DNA from: Mytilisepta virgata
Lineage: Eukaryota; Mollusca; Bivalvia; Mytilida; Mytilidae
NCBI GenBank assembly: GCA_028015205.1
Contig: CM051515.1
Coordinates: 13,162,001 to 13,226,000 of the forward strand
Length of the DNA: 64,000 nucleotides
Direction: 5' to 3'
Part shown: one piece after another, positions 43,301 to 48,912 of the stretch
Position numbering within the stretch: position 1 is the first letter of the stretch
Layout: every line of letters begins with the position of its first letter
Notes under the pieces: model-generated
Databases searched by the model: none
What the model was told of the DNA's origin: nothing
What the model saw: the letters and a program-made list of their open reading frames with translations, nothing else
Position numbers and translations under genes: made by a program

Positions 43301-46300
43301 GTTGCTTAACAAAACTTACTCAAATTTGCTCAAATTTCAAGTCGATAATCAAGTGTATATTGAACTTTGATTTTGTCCTTTAAAGTATAACATGCATGTG
43401 ACAATCATATCATGTAAAGGTAATGTTGAGATCATATCATTATTATGTTCATAAATGTTATGTTATCATTAAACTCTTTCTGTTTACATGTATATCTTTT
43501 TTTAAAAATTCTTTATTCTGTCCTGTTCTAGGCCTCTGTGTATTTGTCATTTTCTGTAAACAAAAAATTCTTCAAAGCCCCAGCATCTTCGCTAGCCAAG
43601 GCTTACAATTTGCTTCTATCTCTTTACCCTTGGCAGATTAAGACAGAATTTACAAACCATGCGCGGCGACATCTTGCGGCTGAAAGTAGTCACTACCACG
43701 TGCACTCTGATTACAACACACTGACCAATGTACACTGTACTGTTCGACTTTGTAAAAATGAACACACAAACATACTTTGGCATTTCATCGTCTGAATGAG
43801 GCAAATAACCCAAAACCTTAATAAGTTGATTGAACACAGTAAACTGACCGTAAGCATGGTTCTTTTATGTTTTCGGAGCAAAATCTTGTAGCATAAAATG
43901 CATATCGTCATATTATTTTGTATTATTTGCTTACACTGTCGACATATGATCGTTGTTTTATGATTGGTGCAGCTGGTCTCAGCTGCATCCAATAAAAATA
44001 GTAATGCACTGACAAGAAATTCTGGCTTAATCTGTCAAGGGTGAAGAGAGAGAAGCGAATCGTAACACTTGGCTAGCGAACATGAAGCCCAAAATAATCC
44101 ACAAATCAGAATCATTTACTCTCACAAATAAGTTGGATACAATTCATATATAATTTCTTGATGTCAAACATACATAACACTACACAAACATGACAAAGTT
44201 TGGAAAATCAGAGGATTATGCTTAACTGAATGGTTTTACATTTAGGCTTTTACTAAGTGGTTTTACATTTAGGCTTACTGTCTGGACACCTCAGTTCATA
44301 AAAAGGTTTTTTGCATTCTGAAAGTCTAAACTTTAGAATTATTAGACACTCTGTTGTTGGTTAATTAACCTTATTGAGTCGTCCAAGAAAACATAAAAAA
44401 TGTAAAGTTGTTTATAAAGGTTATGTTTGTATACCCACAAATGATTCTAAATGGACAATTTCCAATAGAAAAATCAATGCACTTGAAAATTCCAAAAAAT
44501 TAATAAACTGAATTTATCAACTCTAGACCTAATCTAAAATTTGTAAAACTGTAATTTTAAATGTTTCTTATGAACTTTGTGCATATTTCATGCACCAAAG
44601 AGTTGTTATACATGAACTTAATTTTATAAAATCTCAAAATATGTGTTTTATTCCCTTGGAAAAATATTTGAAGATTAAATACTCGCCTATCATAAAAAAT
44701 ACACGTTATTACCTCAGTGATTTCAAAAATTATCTAGGGCTCTGAATTCATCAATTACTCTTCATTTTTTAGAACGTCTTATCATAAATATTTTAGATTA
44801 TTTTTTTTATCCTATTGTAGCCCTATCCAAACCTGCATATATTCATTGTTTACAATTTTGTGTTTATGAGATTTTTTATTACATTAAAACACATCTACCA
44901 CAACAGGTAACATACCTAAAAGAGTATAAGGTGTTAGTTTATAACCAAATATCTGTTATTTCTAACCATGTCATTCGCTTGCATCAATTATGAAACTTAA
45001 ATGTTTTGCTACACATCCATTTTGTTTAAAAATGTTAAGGGCATTTATTCATGAAACCTTAAATTTACGTTTACAGCATATCTATAATGTAAATTTGTCA
45101 AAGAAAAGTTTATTATTTGGTTGTGAATGCATGATTCCCATGAATCAGTATGATCATGATGATTATTTTGAATTTTTATTTCAATTACAATGTTAACAAC
45201 ACAAAATTGTTGCACAAAAGTTAAAAATCGGATATGTTACATTAGTACATTGTGCGTGGTGGATGGCATATATACTATATCGGTAGAAATTGATAAATCC
45301 TCTTCAATGGACATGATCGAGGTGTGCCTTGATTGGTATAAATTCGGATACAGATACAGAATGTAGTTTCATTACCACAGCCTTCGATTGTGGCAACAGA
45401 CCGACAGACCGAGTCTACGTAAAATGGCATCGTTCTATGTAAATCTGTATCATTTATTTATTTATTTAGTTGGGGTTTTATGCCGTTTTCAGCACATTTG
45501 GCTATTTCACAGCAGCCAGTTTTTATTGGTGGAGTAAGCCAGAGTCCCCGGAGAGAACCACCCAACTGCTGTAGGAAAATTGGCAATCCTTGTCAATTAA
45601 GATAGGAGTCAAACACACCAGCCACAGGTGAGATTCGAACTCACAACCCCAGTTTTGACAGGCTAGTGATCATTAGTAGTCATGACAATCAAACTACCTA
45701 GACCACTCGGCCACAGAGGCCCCTAAATCTCTATCAATCAAGACCAATTGTCTACGTATCTAGTTGGGTCTAATTTTTGTTAACATAACAAAAAGTCACT
45801 ATAAAACTCAGAAATATTCGTTTACCTTTTCACCGTCATGTTTAGAAATAGCGATGTGCTATTTATACAATGACCTCGATATTATTGGCAATAGGGGTGC
45901 AAGTAATGGTCATTTCGATATATCCCTAACATATATAACCTATTGTTTGCAGTTTTCAACCTTCGAGCAGGCCATGGCCAACAGTTAGAGGTAACCTCGG
46001 GATGGCACATTGATAGAAAAAACAGAAATAGAAAATGAAAAATAATAAAAAGCAAAATAAGTAAGAAGAAAATATCAGAAATCAAATATAAAAAGACAAT
46101 TATCGCCCCTCAGGTCCTATAGGACTATATTATGACCCTAATTTTAATTTCTAACATTAACCACTAAAAAGAACTGGTTTGCTTTCTACTATATGTACAT
46201 CTTTTTCAGTCAGTTTCAAAGAACATGTGGCTGCTGATGCCAGCTGCCTTCATACATTACAGGTCAAATATCCCCTGAACAACAGCTGAAGTGAAGGCCT

Positions 46301-46415
46301 AAATCGTAATAAAATTGTCAGTTGAGGACAAAATTTGGATATATGTTGCCATTAACTGGGAGGAGACTTACTTTGAAAGGTGTTTGAGAATTTGATTTTT
46401 GATGATTGAAGCCAT
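986..46415 (-). CDS. UHRF1BP1L: BLTP3 / UHRF1BP1-like bridge-like lipid transfer protein, 14 exons, C-terminus outside window
   Basis: Spliced gene of 14 coding exons: 46372-46415, 42042-42204, 40668-40706, 37067-37149, 35454-35562, 33863-34106, 31833-31996, 29998-30148, 29733-29828, 17853-18317, 9913-10019, 4067-4135, 2132-3221 and 986-1557. Every intron is GT..AG and all 13 phases match, giving 1132 codons without a stop. The product aligns by eye, from memory of the human proteins, along the whole N-terminal part of UHRF1BP1/UHRF1BP1L (about 1440-1460 residues), so roughly the last 300 residues are off the left edge. Family knowledge: these are chorein/VPS13-like rod proteins with a hydrophobic groove that move lipids at organelle contacts and act on endosomal traffic. 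The chorein N-terminal domain covers about residues 1-105. Vertebrates have two paralogues; invertebrates probably have one, so the symbol is approximate. Family assignment is very secure. Confidence 0.93.
2132..3221 (-). CDS. UHRF1BP1L: BLTP3-like exon 13 (1090 nt)
   Basis: Residues 579-941 plus one base, the largest exon. It starts VIVCIKEKLGTDSDCPTGIQ. In the middle it has LDFWSLSADQVWLDFVLVES then PLPFVQAFPLKIWLC, matching human RDLWSVHFTQISLDFEGTE...FVAPFPLSIWACLP. Later come INLLVDVGGPIKAQMTHFQY and RFAIPIMVPELEFAMLCP, groove strands of the type seen in human VHMLVHSPAHVRVRLDHYQY. The end is a Ser-rich acidic linker. The acceptor is ttttaaacag and the donor gtaaga. The open frame continues past the donor but is intronic there. 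Confidence 0.92.
4067..4135 (-). CDS. UHRF1BP1L: BLTP3-like exon 12 (69 nt)
   Basis: Residues 556-578. It encodes TAGQDTSKPPEHIDIKVEAV then MPR, matching human SSQKDEHLDIRLDAFWLKV. The acceptor is tttatgttttcag and the donor gtaagt; it is phase 0 on both sides. About six residues fewer than in human lie between exon 11 and EHIDI, so a further tiny exon in the 5.8-kb intron cannot be excluded. Confidence 0.87.
5469..5643. repeat. MITE-like element carrying degenerate telomeric CCCTAA repeats
   Basis: Bases 5469-5498 and 5614-5643 are inverted repeats matching at 25 of 30 positions, sharing ggtcccactcc / ggagtgggacc at the inner edge. Between them is about 115 bp dominated by ccctaa-type units (for example ccctaaccctatcataa and aaccctaaccctaggccc). 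This equals the animal telomere repeat TTAGGG on the other strand, in imperfect form. It could be an old interstitial telomeric block or an element with telomere-like content. Confidence 0.75.
6286..6412. repeat. Long imperfect hairpin element
   Basis: Arms 6304-6347 and 6351-6394 are inverted copies (atatccaaaatgttaag... against ...gatttaacaattttggatat; core ttatttccccttg against caagggaaataa). Weaker pairing extends to about 6286 and 6412 (ccttcatggtaagt against aactttccataaagg). The loop is only a few bases. No coding content. Confidence 0.7.
8046..8421 (+). mobile_element. MITE-like element, family A, copy 1
   Basis: A 376-bp AT-rich element with inverted ends: taggccagaccaaaatga at the left and ttggtgtggcctta at the right, followed inward by ttttagttctttt / aaagaactaaaa. 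Other copies lie at 37661-37989 and 51320-51614. There is no open frame, so it is a non-autonomous DNA element. Confidence 0.8.
9913..10019 (-). CDS. UHRF1BP1L: BLTP3-like exon 11
   Basis: Residues 520-555. It encodes PHANLYVLVNPVRLMVDYLT and LLWTNYFLLNLAQSM, matching human VPCPNLYIQLNGLTFTVDPVSLLWGNLFCLDLYRSL. The acceptor is gtaaatttcag and the donor gtaatg. A high-copy repeat begins within about 30 bp upstream of the acceptor. The Asp-Pro of the human DPVSLLW motif is Asp-Tyr here. Confidence 0.9.
10040..10330. repeat. Interspersed repeat next to exon 11
   Basis: About 290 bp with the phrases agagacaacaacccgacca, ccctcaccgtgaggcaggc, cagctgacccctaaacaa and cctgacttgggacaggtgc. From memory this is a very high-copy repeat in Mytilus DNA; I do not know its class. 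It begins roughly 20-30 bases upstream of the exon 11 acceptor. The 108-codon minus-strand frame overlapping it is not supported. Confidence 0.6.
10787..11746 (+). mobile_element. Non-autonomous element, family F1 (gctcacctgg ends), copy 1
   Basis: The left end has the perfect palindrome aggctcccaggagcct (10792-10807) followed by gctcacctgg. The right end has a (gac)n tract at about 11665-11695, then ggacgccaagtgatgg, the inverted pair ggacctttggtcc and ccaggtgagctaaaa. Inside, two copies of a ~290-bp unit (about 10860-11150 and 11350-11645) share cagcatggc-type sequence such as tagccatggc.gccatgtttttttac. There is no significant coding frame. Copy 2 lies inverted at 52203-54323. Confidence 0.75.
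13759..14733 (+). CDS. Class A G-protein-coupled receptor, Tre1/moody-like, intronless
   Basis: 324 residues in one exon, nested in intron 10 of the BLTP3-like gene on the opposite strand. Seven membrane segments are visible: about 20-43 (GFILN, N34 at the TM1 landmark), 50-72, 91-114, 136-154 (W144), 183-205 (P194-P195), 230-251 (P247, IYLP in place of CWxP) and 266-287. C91 and C171 can form the TM3-loop disulphide. NRY (115-117) stands for DRY, and NPIIY (280-284) is intact. The acidic residue usual in TM2 (D2.50) is replaced by a small residue (about A62). The short tail has a CC pair suited to palmitoylation. NRY with NPxxY resembles the Tre1/moody/GPR84-like group; melatonin-type or an orphan amine/peptide receptor are alternatives. 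The ligand is unknown. Confidence 0.88.
   Translation: MENNTIQAEKIPEDVRLIHNVLATLFSCLGFILNFIVVLAIVTYRLYKQTVIIFILNLSILACVSCGVCLSHISNNSFTIYSDKNPNSGVCKMFGFITYATTGAELTALCLISVNRYILIVHLDKYTHIYGNRRNLIIMLLLSWILYFVLFLLPTTEIWGKMLYDKNRFSCQPFLYGDSFSKFIAYFAVGTTLPPLIFCYIGIIWKVNSTRKKLNKVIDANSANRRPIKMPIMIICILTTFGVIYLPFIFVQGTDPDAVKYDIRVHVITVYIGWLHLLCNPIIYALCNNHIQLALRKLFCCAVKTDIYPQTQNTIEVQINVQVN
16130..16425 (+). repeat. Interspersed repeat fragment (cttacccttccggagcacctg family)
   Basis: Contains gcttacccttccggagcacc, tggtttttataggagttcgt and ttgttcattgtttttagttt. From memory this matches a common bivalve repeat whose tail also appears at 59010-59185. The 80-codon frame across it is a repeat by-product, not a gene. 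Confidence 0.55.
16609..16935 (+). mobile_element. Hairpin MITE, family B, copy 1
   Basis: Contains a strong hairpin at 16652-16738 (gaaataacctcaat... against ...attgaggttatttc, inner pair aaataaccc / gggttattt). To its right is a unique tail running to ccaatattaaattatttaa. The whole unit recurs in reverse orientation at 35092-35405. There is no open frame. Confidence 0.75.
17853..18317 (-). CDS. UHRF1BP1L: BLTP3-like exon 10
   Basis: Residues 365-519 plus one base. It starts GGERKHWYAYSDNQGSRNHW, matching human AGDSCKHWVRH. A Ser/Pro/Lys-rich stretch of about 50 residues, probably disordered, follows. The end has CTVLKIEEFTIYQVSTA and ILHAEYTEYFFPEGIDYPG, matching human CMVVRVDDLDIHQVSTA...IHIEFTEYYFPD. 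The acceptor is tatttttag and the donor gtatgg. The frame runs past the donor to a stop, so the donor was chosen from phase and homology. Confidence 0.92.
24294..24689 (+). mobile_element. MITE, family C, copy 1
   Basis: About 396 bp with inverted ends gaggatgctcgctgg and cagcgatcatcctta. It is strongly similar along its full length to 48913-49322. The 63-codon frame inside is an accident of the repeat. There is no coding capacity. Confidence 0.8.
25650..26142. mobile_element. Inverted-repeat element (aaacctgc ends)
   Basis: The left end reads aaacctgctttaaacggcca. The right end reads gtgaccgttagggcaggttt, inverted. Inside are repeats of the phrase gtgaccg(t/c)t.. and gtgactgcttaatt. A related end fragment lies near 9610-9650 (cccattaacgcaggtttgac). 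Non-autonomous; class unknown. Confidence 0.5.
26881..27677. mobile_element. Inverted-repeat element with GAGTCCCAGGACTC palindromes
   Basis: Ends ttataacagggttctcacta and, inverted, cagcgagaaccctgttataa: 18 of 20 positions pair. Just inside are palindromic phrases on both sides (gatgagtcctgggactcat, gagtcccaggactcat at the left; gcgtcccagggacgc, gcgcgtccaggacgc at the right). About 800 bp with no credible reading frame. Probably a non-autonomous DNA transposon. Confidence 0.75.
27820..28035 (+). repeat. Interspersed repeat fragment
   Basis: Has aaagggacataactccct at the left and gacagacagacaagggtaaa, then ccccttcacctagcgtgggg at the right. From memory this is the common bivalve repeat tail type ending in ggggggcata. 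Only partial. Confidence 0.5.
29074..29329 (-). mobile_element. tRNA-derived SINE, family S1, copy 1
   Basis: On the minus strand the head reads ggggcctcggtagccaagtg and contains an A box (tagccaagtggt) and a B box (gagttcgaatctc), the split RNA polymerase III promoter. The ~256-bp body ends in the phrase aacggcgttaaaccccaact. A 13-bp target duplication flanks it with one mismatch: tcaaaccaattga (29061-29073) and tcaaacctattga (29330-29342). Confidence 0.85.
29733..29828 (-). CDS. UHRF1BP1L: BLTP3-like exon 9
   Basis: Residues 333-364 plus one base. It encodes IEGGAMQVTIHRLSVDIYPY, matching human LMGGAMQLTFRKMAFDYYPF. The acceptor is tttttgatag and the donor gtgggt. An 11.4-kb intron follows. 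It is too short to stand out without homology. Confidence 0.9.
29998..30148 (-). CDS. UHRF1BP1L: BLTP3-like exon 8
   Basis: Residues 283-332 plus one base. It opens with a low-conservation Gln/Ser/Pro linker and ends with FSRFDVQTTSYHLITSRIDL and HLCDDSSPDS. Human has YFEKFDVKESSYHLLISRLDLHICDDSHS. The acceptor is tggaatttcag and the donor gtattt. Only a 169-bp intron separates it from exon 9. Confidence 0.92.
30376..30534. repeat. Long hairpin element in intron 7
   Basis: The outer arms gtagtaataaaggttatttt and aaaataacctttattactta are inverted. The next blocks ggaatttatcaa / ttgataaattcc pair, as do the inner blocks actcacaaact / agtttgtgagt. About 160 bp in total, with a central loop containing agtccaaaggact. 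Confidence 0.75.
31314..31400. repeat. Hairpin element in intron 7
   Basis: Arms at 31314-31351 and 31361-31400 pair as atcttccac / gtggaagat, gtgatagaaat / atttctatcac and tgtcttttc / gaaaagaca, with a loop of about nine bases. No coding content. Confidence 0.75.
31833..31996 (-). CDS. UHRF1BP1L: BLTP3-like exon 7
   Basis: Residues 228-282. It encodes CSIISTRLMLYLDDLLWVLT and DTQLKAAVLYANSLKETIEK, matching human DCNVIASKLMFLLDDLLWVLTDSQLKAMMKYAKSLSEAMEKS. The acceptor is tatttttag and the donor gtatat. The acceptor and the first ~35 exon bases also occur in a 65-bp tandem array just upstream in the gene (31960-32280); see findings. Confidence 0.93.
31960..32280. repeat. 65-bp tandem array overlapping the exon 7 acceptor
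   Basis: Five copies of the phrase atagcatcag start near 31964, 32029, 32095, 32160 and 32224 (spacing 64-66 bp). Copies 1, 3 and 4 share the run from tcagtcgggttgatatgatg through gaacaatctaaaaatac, which is the exon 7 start plus its acceptor. Copies 2 and 5 are diverged (ttggattgctatgattgaac). Copy 1 is the real exon boundary. Confidence 0.9.
32400..32780. repeat. Tandem repeat (~174 bp) in intron 6
   Basis: Two copies of a unit with ccaaacagaaa, atatgcacatctccata, tgatctaacactc and tttcatgagaatc occur at about 32513-32590 and 32687-32760. The 182-codon minus-strand frame at 32282-32830 runs through both, giving two similar peptides (GDVHI), but it is best explained by the repeat. Confidence 0.65.
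33863..34106 (-). CDS. UHRF1BP1L: BLTP3-like exon 6
   Basis: Residues 147-227 plus one base. It contains LRDPERGEILLFKEVEWQT, then TRIEA and VTTPLRFIANQSKIRIAIKK. Human has LTRITDPRRGEVLTFKEITWQTLRIEA...VTTPLRLITNQGRIQIALKR. The acceptor is taaattgatag and the donor gtaagt. Confidence 0.93.
35092..35405 (-). mobile_element. Hairpin MITE, family B, copy 2
   Basis: Inverted copy of 16609-16935. It has ttggatgtaacacgtcattt, ttaaagggaatcccgacgtt and aaggattgacagtaatttt, then the hairpin region (atcacctcaatgtaca... against ...gatgtggtgcacact reversed). It lies about 50 bp from the donor side of exon 5. Confidence 0.72.
35454..35562 (-). CDS. UHRF1BP1L: BLTP3-like exon 5
   Basis: Residues 110-146. 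It encodes GGKYGFVDRVIDGIFVQINS and VKFISKQFNASLQ, matching human SEYGFAEKVVEGMFIIVNS...IHSKAFHASFEL. This segment forms groove strands next to the chorein domain. The acceptor is attaattttag and the donor gtaata. Confidence 0.92.
36333..36685 (-). mobile_element. tRNA-derived SINE, family S2, with perfect target duplication
   Basis: On the minus strand the head reads aaccgccttggtggtctctt and carries an A-box region (tggtagcgtgcttgcc) and a perfect B box (gggttcgatccc). The 353-bp body ends in an (atcc)n tail. The 14-bp duplication aacacttatttgat flanks it exactly (36319-36332 and 36686-36699). The intact boxes and perfect duplication suggest a fairly recent insertion. Confidence 0.9.
37067..37149 (-). 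CDS. UHRF1BP1L: BLTP3-like exon 4
   Basis: Residues 83-109 plus two bases of codon 110. It encodes YLDEVILEVETCEEPRPPN, matching the human LDKVEVEMRTCEEPRPPN segment. The acceptor is tctttttag and the donor gtatgt. Confidence 0.92.
37661..37989. mobile_element. MITE-like element, family A, copy 2
   Basis: Starts attaagaccacatgaaact and ends caatttggtgtggcctaat. The interior matches 8046-8421 in inverted order (for example aactagtcctcaagaaaaaa against ttcttgaggactagtttttt). The left end is more decayed than the right. Confidence 0.75.
38440..38760. repeat. C-run / A-run rich repeat
   Basis: Several runs of 8-19 C, some followed by runs of A, with the phrases aattgccccctccccaa and aaccataacagcccattt. 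A closely related block lies at 57020-57203 beside a LINE fragment. The open frames here are made of homopolymer codons and are not genes. Confidence 0.7.
39335..39862 (+). repeat. Dimeric (A-B-A-B) tandem array
   Basis: Two ~260-bp units, each made of two related ~130-bp halves. Half A has ccccgatttggaccaact and aactaagtacatgtttagat. Half B has cctttggaccttaatgtaga and gcacggttagattcggcata. A1 and A2, and B1 and B2, are nearly identical, while A and B differ, so the dimer was duplicated as a unit. Confidence 0.85.
39870..40330 (+). repeat. 160-bp tandem repeat, three copies
   Basis: Copies begin with taattcctaaactgttggg at 39881, 40041 and (as tgattcttaa) 40201, an exact 160-bp period, and share ccaaccttccttttgtggtc. 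The last copy runs into the (gac)n tract. From memory this unit is common in bivalve DNA. Confidence 0.85.
40406..40436. repeat. 31-bp near-perfect palindrome
   Basis: Fifteen-base arms around a single central base, ending in atacgaccgc on each strand. It can form a hairpin and marks the right end of element F2. Confidence 0.9.
40668..40706 (-). CDS. UHRF1BP1L: BLTP3-like exon 3 (39 nt)
   Basis: Residues 70-82, IQWTNLKSKPICL, matching human IQWTKLKTHPICL. The acceptor is ctcctttcag and the donor gtaggt. It is a 13-codon exon in phase 0 on both sides, too short to appear as an open frame and found only by homology. Confidence 0.92.
42042..42204 (-). CDS. UHRF1BP1L: BLTP3-like exon 2, chorein domain
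   Basis: Residues 15-69. The acceptor is tttcaaatttcag and the donor gtgagt. It encodes FTKNLSPDKINLSTLKGEG and NLELDEAILMELLDLPTWM, almost identical to the vertebrate chorein N-terminal domain and the strongest single match in the window. It ends with the CNKVSIK strand that the next exon continues as IQWTNLK. Confidence 0.95.
43020..43150. repeat. Poly-G run with repeat flank
   Basis: A run of about 27 G near 43036-43061 follows aagttaagatatacaggaat. After it, tcaataaaaaaaactatgcg and gtcagggaccatgggacc follow. The same order, diverged, appears at about 50-180. The true run length is uncertain because assemblies handle such runs badly. Confidence 0.55.
43585..44092. mobile_element. MITE with ~75-bp imperfect terminal inverted repeats
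   Basis: The left arm has cttcgctagccaaggctta, tgcttctatctctttaccct and tggcagattaagacagaatt. The right arm, inverted, has ttcgctagccaagtgttacg, cgcttctctctcttcaccct and tgacagattaagccagaatt. About 508 bp with no credible frame; the short frames listed by eye within it are antisense to each other and unsupported. Confidence 0.75.
45453..45723 (-). mobile_element. tRNA-derived SINE, family S1, copy 2
   Basis: Same family and orientation as 29074-29329. The minus-strand head gggcctctgtggccgagtgg has a consensus A box (tggccgagtgg) and a B box (gagttcgaatctc). The tail side is a (ttta)n run. A 13-bp duplication with one mismatch flanks it: taaatctgtatca (45440-45452) and taaatctctatca (45724-45736). 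Confidence 0.87.
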
Positions 46416-46429
46416 TTCTTGGTGTTCTT
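46372..46429 (-). CDS. UHRF1BP1L: BLTP3-like exon 1 (start codon) with short 5' UTR
   Basis: Coding part 46415-46372 encodes MASIIKNQILKHLS plus two bases of codon 15 (Lys). It matches the human start MAGIIKKQILKHLSRF, which fixes the initiator ATG at 46415-46413. The donor is gtaagt at 46371. Just upstream of the ATG lies a pyrimidine tract ending in tttttttag (AG at 46431-46430), so the exon probably begins at 46429 with 14 bases of 5' UTR and a further non-coding exon lies to the right. I could not locate that exon or a promoter. Confidence 0.85.
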
Positions 46430-47558
46430 CTAAAAAAATACTTTGATCAGGTCATTTTCTCTTTTTTCCACGATTAACCGCTTATGTTCATATAAAAAAT
46501 TATAATTCGAATAATACATTTGGGCATATATCATATAATAATGAATAGTCTATTAATTATATACATAGTTTTATATTCATATACCATCTGAAATATAGCA
46601 CACCCTTAACTAGTAATCAGCATAAGTGTTTTGTTTTTTTATGTTGTAAGGGGCTTCAAGGAAGTTTTCGGGGCTGCTGGATAACCAATTACATCAGCTG
46701 TACATTACTGCTAGATCAATGAAAAGGTCAGCAGAGTGATATCAAAAGCTTTATGTAAAACAATACCAATTAGTTAGCAAAGTAATACTGTACCTATTAT
46801 ATTCATTCATCAGAGAATTCATGAATTTAACAAGCTGTTTTTATTCTACTTTCACTTTTGTTTTGGTTTGGCTTTTTGAGGAAATATAAAAATGTATGTA
46901 CTCCGTTCCCAAAGGAGGAATTTTGGCACTACAGGGGGTAAAAAACATTGAGGTGAAAGCAATGCAGAATCATTGGGTTTTATAATTGACTTCCACTATA
47001 TAAGCGAAGCATTTTAATGCCAATTTAATCAAAATCTATATCGTCTTTCACATGTCTTTATAAACAAAACTTTAAATTTCTTGCATATCCAAATGACTAT
47101 ATTTTTTCAGGACAAAGTTTTATTACTGGGTTGGATAACAACTTTAAATTAATTTTTATTAATTCCTAGGAATAATCCCGAGAGATATGATTTGTTTTCA
47201 GAGAAAATCACACTTTTGTTAACATGGTTAGTTTGTTATCTATCTTCGCCAATCTCAGAACAGTTTAAGTAAAGTAAAAAAATACCAAACATGCCAAAGG
47301 GATATTTGAAGGAGGGGAAAATCGAAAACAACTGACAATCAACCTGAGAACAACGAAGATAAGTTTTCAAATGAATCAAAATTCCTTCAAGATGTGTTTT
47401 CAGGACATTTGAAGGCACTATCAACATAAAATGATTATTTTTCACATCATCAGAGGGAGGAGTACTTATTTGAGAAAACAGCTACAAACATTGATTTCTT
47501 TACCCTATTTCCCCCTACATGTGTTAGAATACCATATTCGACCAATCAGAATAGAAAT

Positions 47559-47712
47559 AATTCATGGCATACTTTGGTTTTTTGGAGATTTTACCACGGA
47601 TGTGCCTTATTTTTGTAAATTTTACCCCTTGCTATGATCAGGGTAAAATTTTTACAAAAATAAGGTGCACCCATGCTAAAATCTTCCAACAAACCACAGT
47701 ATGCCATGAATT
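47559..47712. repeat. Long hairpin (two ~70-bp arms)
   Basis: The left arm 47559-47628 and right arm 47641-47712 are inverted: aattcatggcatact / agtatgccatgaatt at the outside, gtgccttatttttgtaaa / tttacaaaaataaggtgc in the middle and attttacccc-type sequence at the loop (about 12 bases). A snap-back element. Confidence 0.8.
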
Positions 47713-47969
47713 CTTTCTTAATTCAGAATAATTTTCAAGGCAAATATAAACTTTATAAACAATTGTAAAATTTCTATGTCTTCTTGGACAACTCAACAAA
47801 GCTAATTACCCAACAAAAAATTGCCGTATGATTCTAACACATTGTTATAGACTTTCAAAATGCCCAGAATACAGTAGTCCTAGACACAAGCTAGTAATAT
47901 AATATCATTAAGTATCAGTGGCCTTTATAAGTATAATGTTGAAAACTTCATTGGCTTGAAAAAAATTCG

Positions 47970-48860
47970 TAAGGGTTCCGCGGAACCCAGTGTCTCGCCT
48001 ACTTTTGATGTTGTCTATATTTTCAGTGTGATAGGTGAATGCACATAATAGATTTGCAGTTAATGAAATAAAACATTTGAAATGTATGAAAAAAGATTTT
48101 GTTGTAAAAAATTAATATAGTATGCAATTATATATATATAGATTTATAAATGAGTAGAAACATAAATTTATTGAATGAACAAATGTTAAAGAAGACAAAT
48201 TTTAAAGTGCTTAATGATCTAGCCTTTAATTAAAAAAGTAGAATATATGTACAAATAAGAAAATTGTGGGTTATAGGAAATTTGCATTTTTTTCTCATAA
48301 ACTACATTTAGAGTGAATTAGAATAAGATGTTTAAGGCCAGGTGACATAAATATGAATATAAATTAAAAATGTATTATTGCGAGATGTTATTTATCAGGA
48401 ATTGAGTTGCCTTAAATAAAACTAGTAAAGAATTTGTGGATGTGCCATTTGCAATGAACCTGAAATACAATCTTTATATCATAAACAAGTTTCTGTCCAA
48501 ATTTGGTAAAATTCCTGGATAGTTTAAGAAAGTTATTAAAATTTTAAAAACTTTAACCACAGAGTGAATGTAATGTTTCCTGGCAGAAAAACTAAGTCCA
48601 TTTATAAGTAAAATACGGAAAAACTGGAATTTTTTTTTTACAAAATTTCCTTCTGGATACTATCTTATGATCATAAACAAGCCTCTGTCCAAGTTTGGTA
48701 GAAATCCAGGATAGTTTAAGAAAGTTATTAAAATTTCAAAAACTTTAACCACAGGGTGAATATTTGTGGACGCCGCCGCCGCCGACGATGACGACGACGG
48801 AATGTAGGATCGCTATGTCTCGCTTTTTCGACAAAAGTCGAAGGCTCGACAAAAACCTAT
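47970..48860 (+). mobile_element. Non-autonomous element, family F3 (gggttccgcggaaccc end)
   Basis: The left end carries the perfect 16-bp palindrome gggttccgcggaaccc (47973-47988) followed by agtgtctcgcctac. The right end has a gcc/gac-rich tract (48770-48800), then tatgtctcgctttttcg and the hairpin ttcgacaaaagtcgaa (48827-48842). Two ~190-bp repeats with ctgtccaa.tttggta and atagtttaagaaagttatta lie at about 48490 and 48680. No open frame. Confidence 0.75.
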
Positions 48861-48912
48861 ATGGATAAAACATACATGTACTACACAGTAGATATTATAC
48901 TCATAACTAAGT

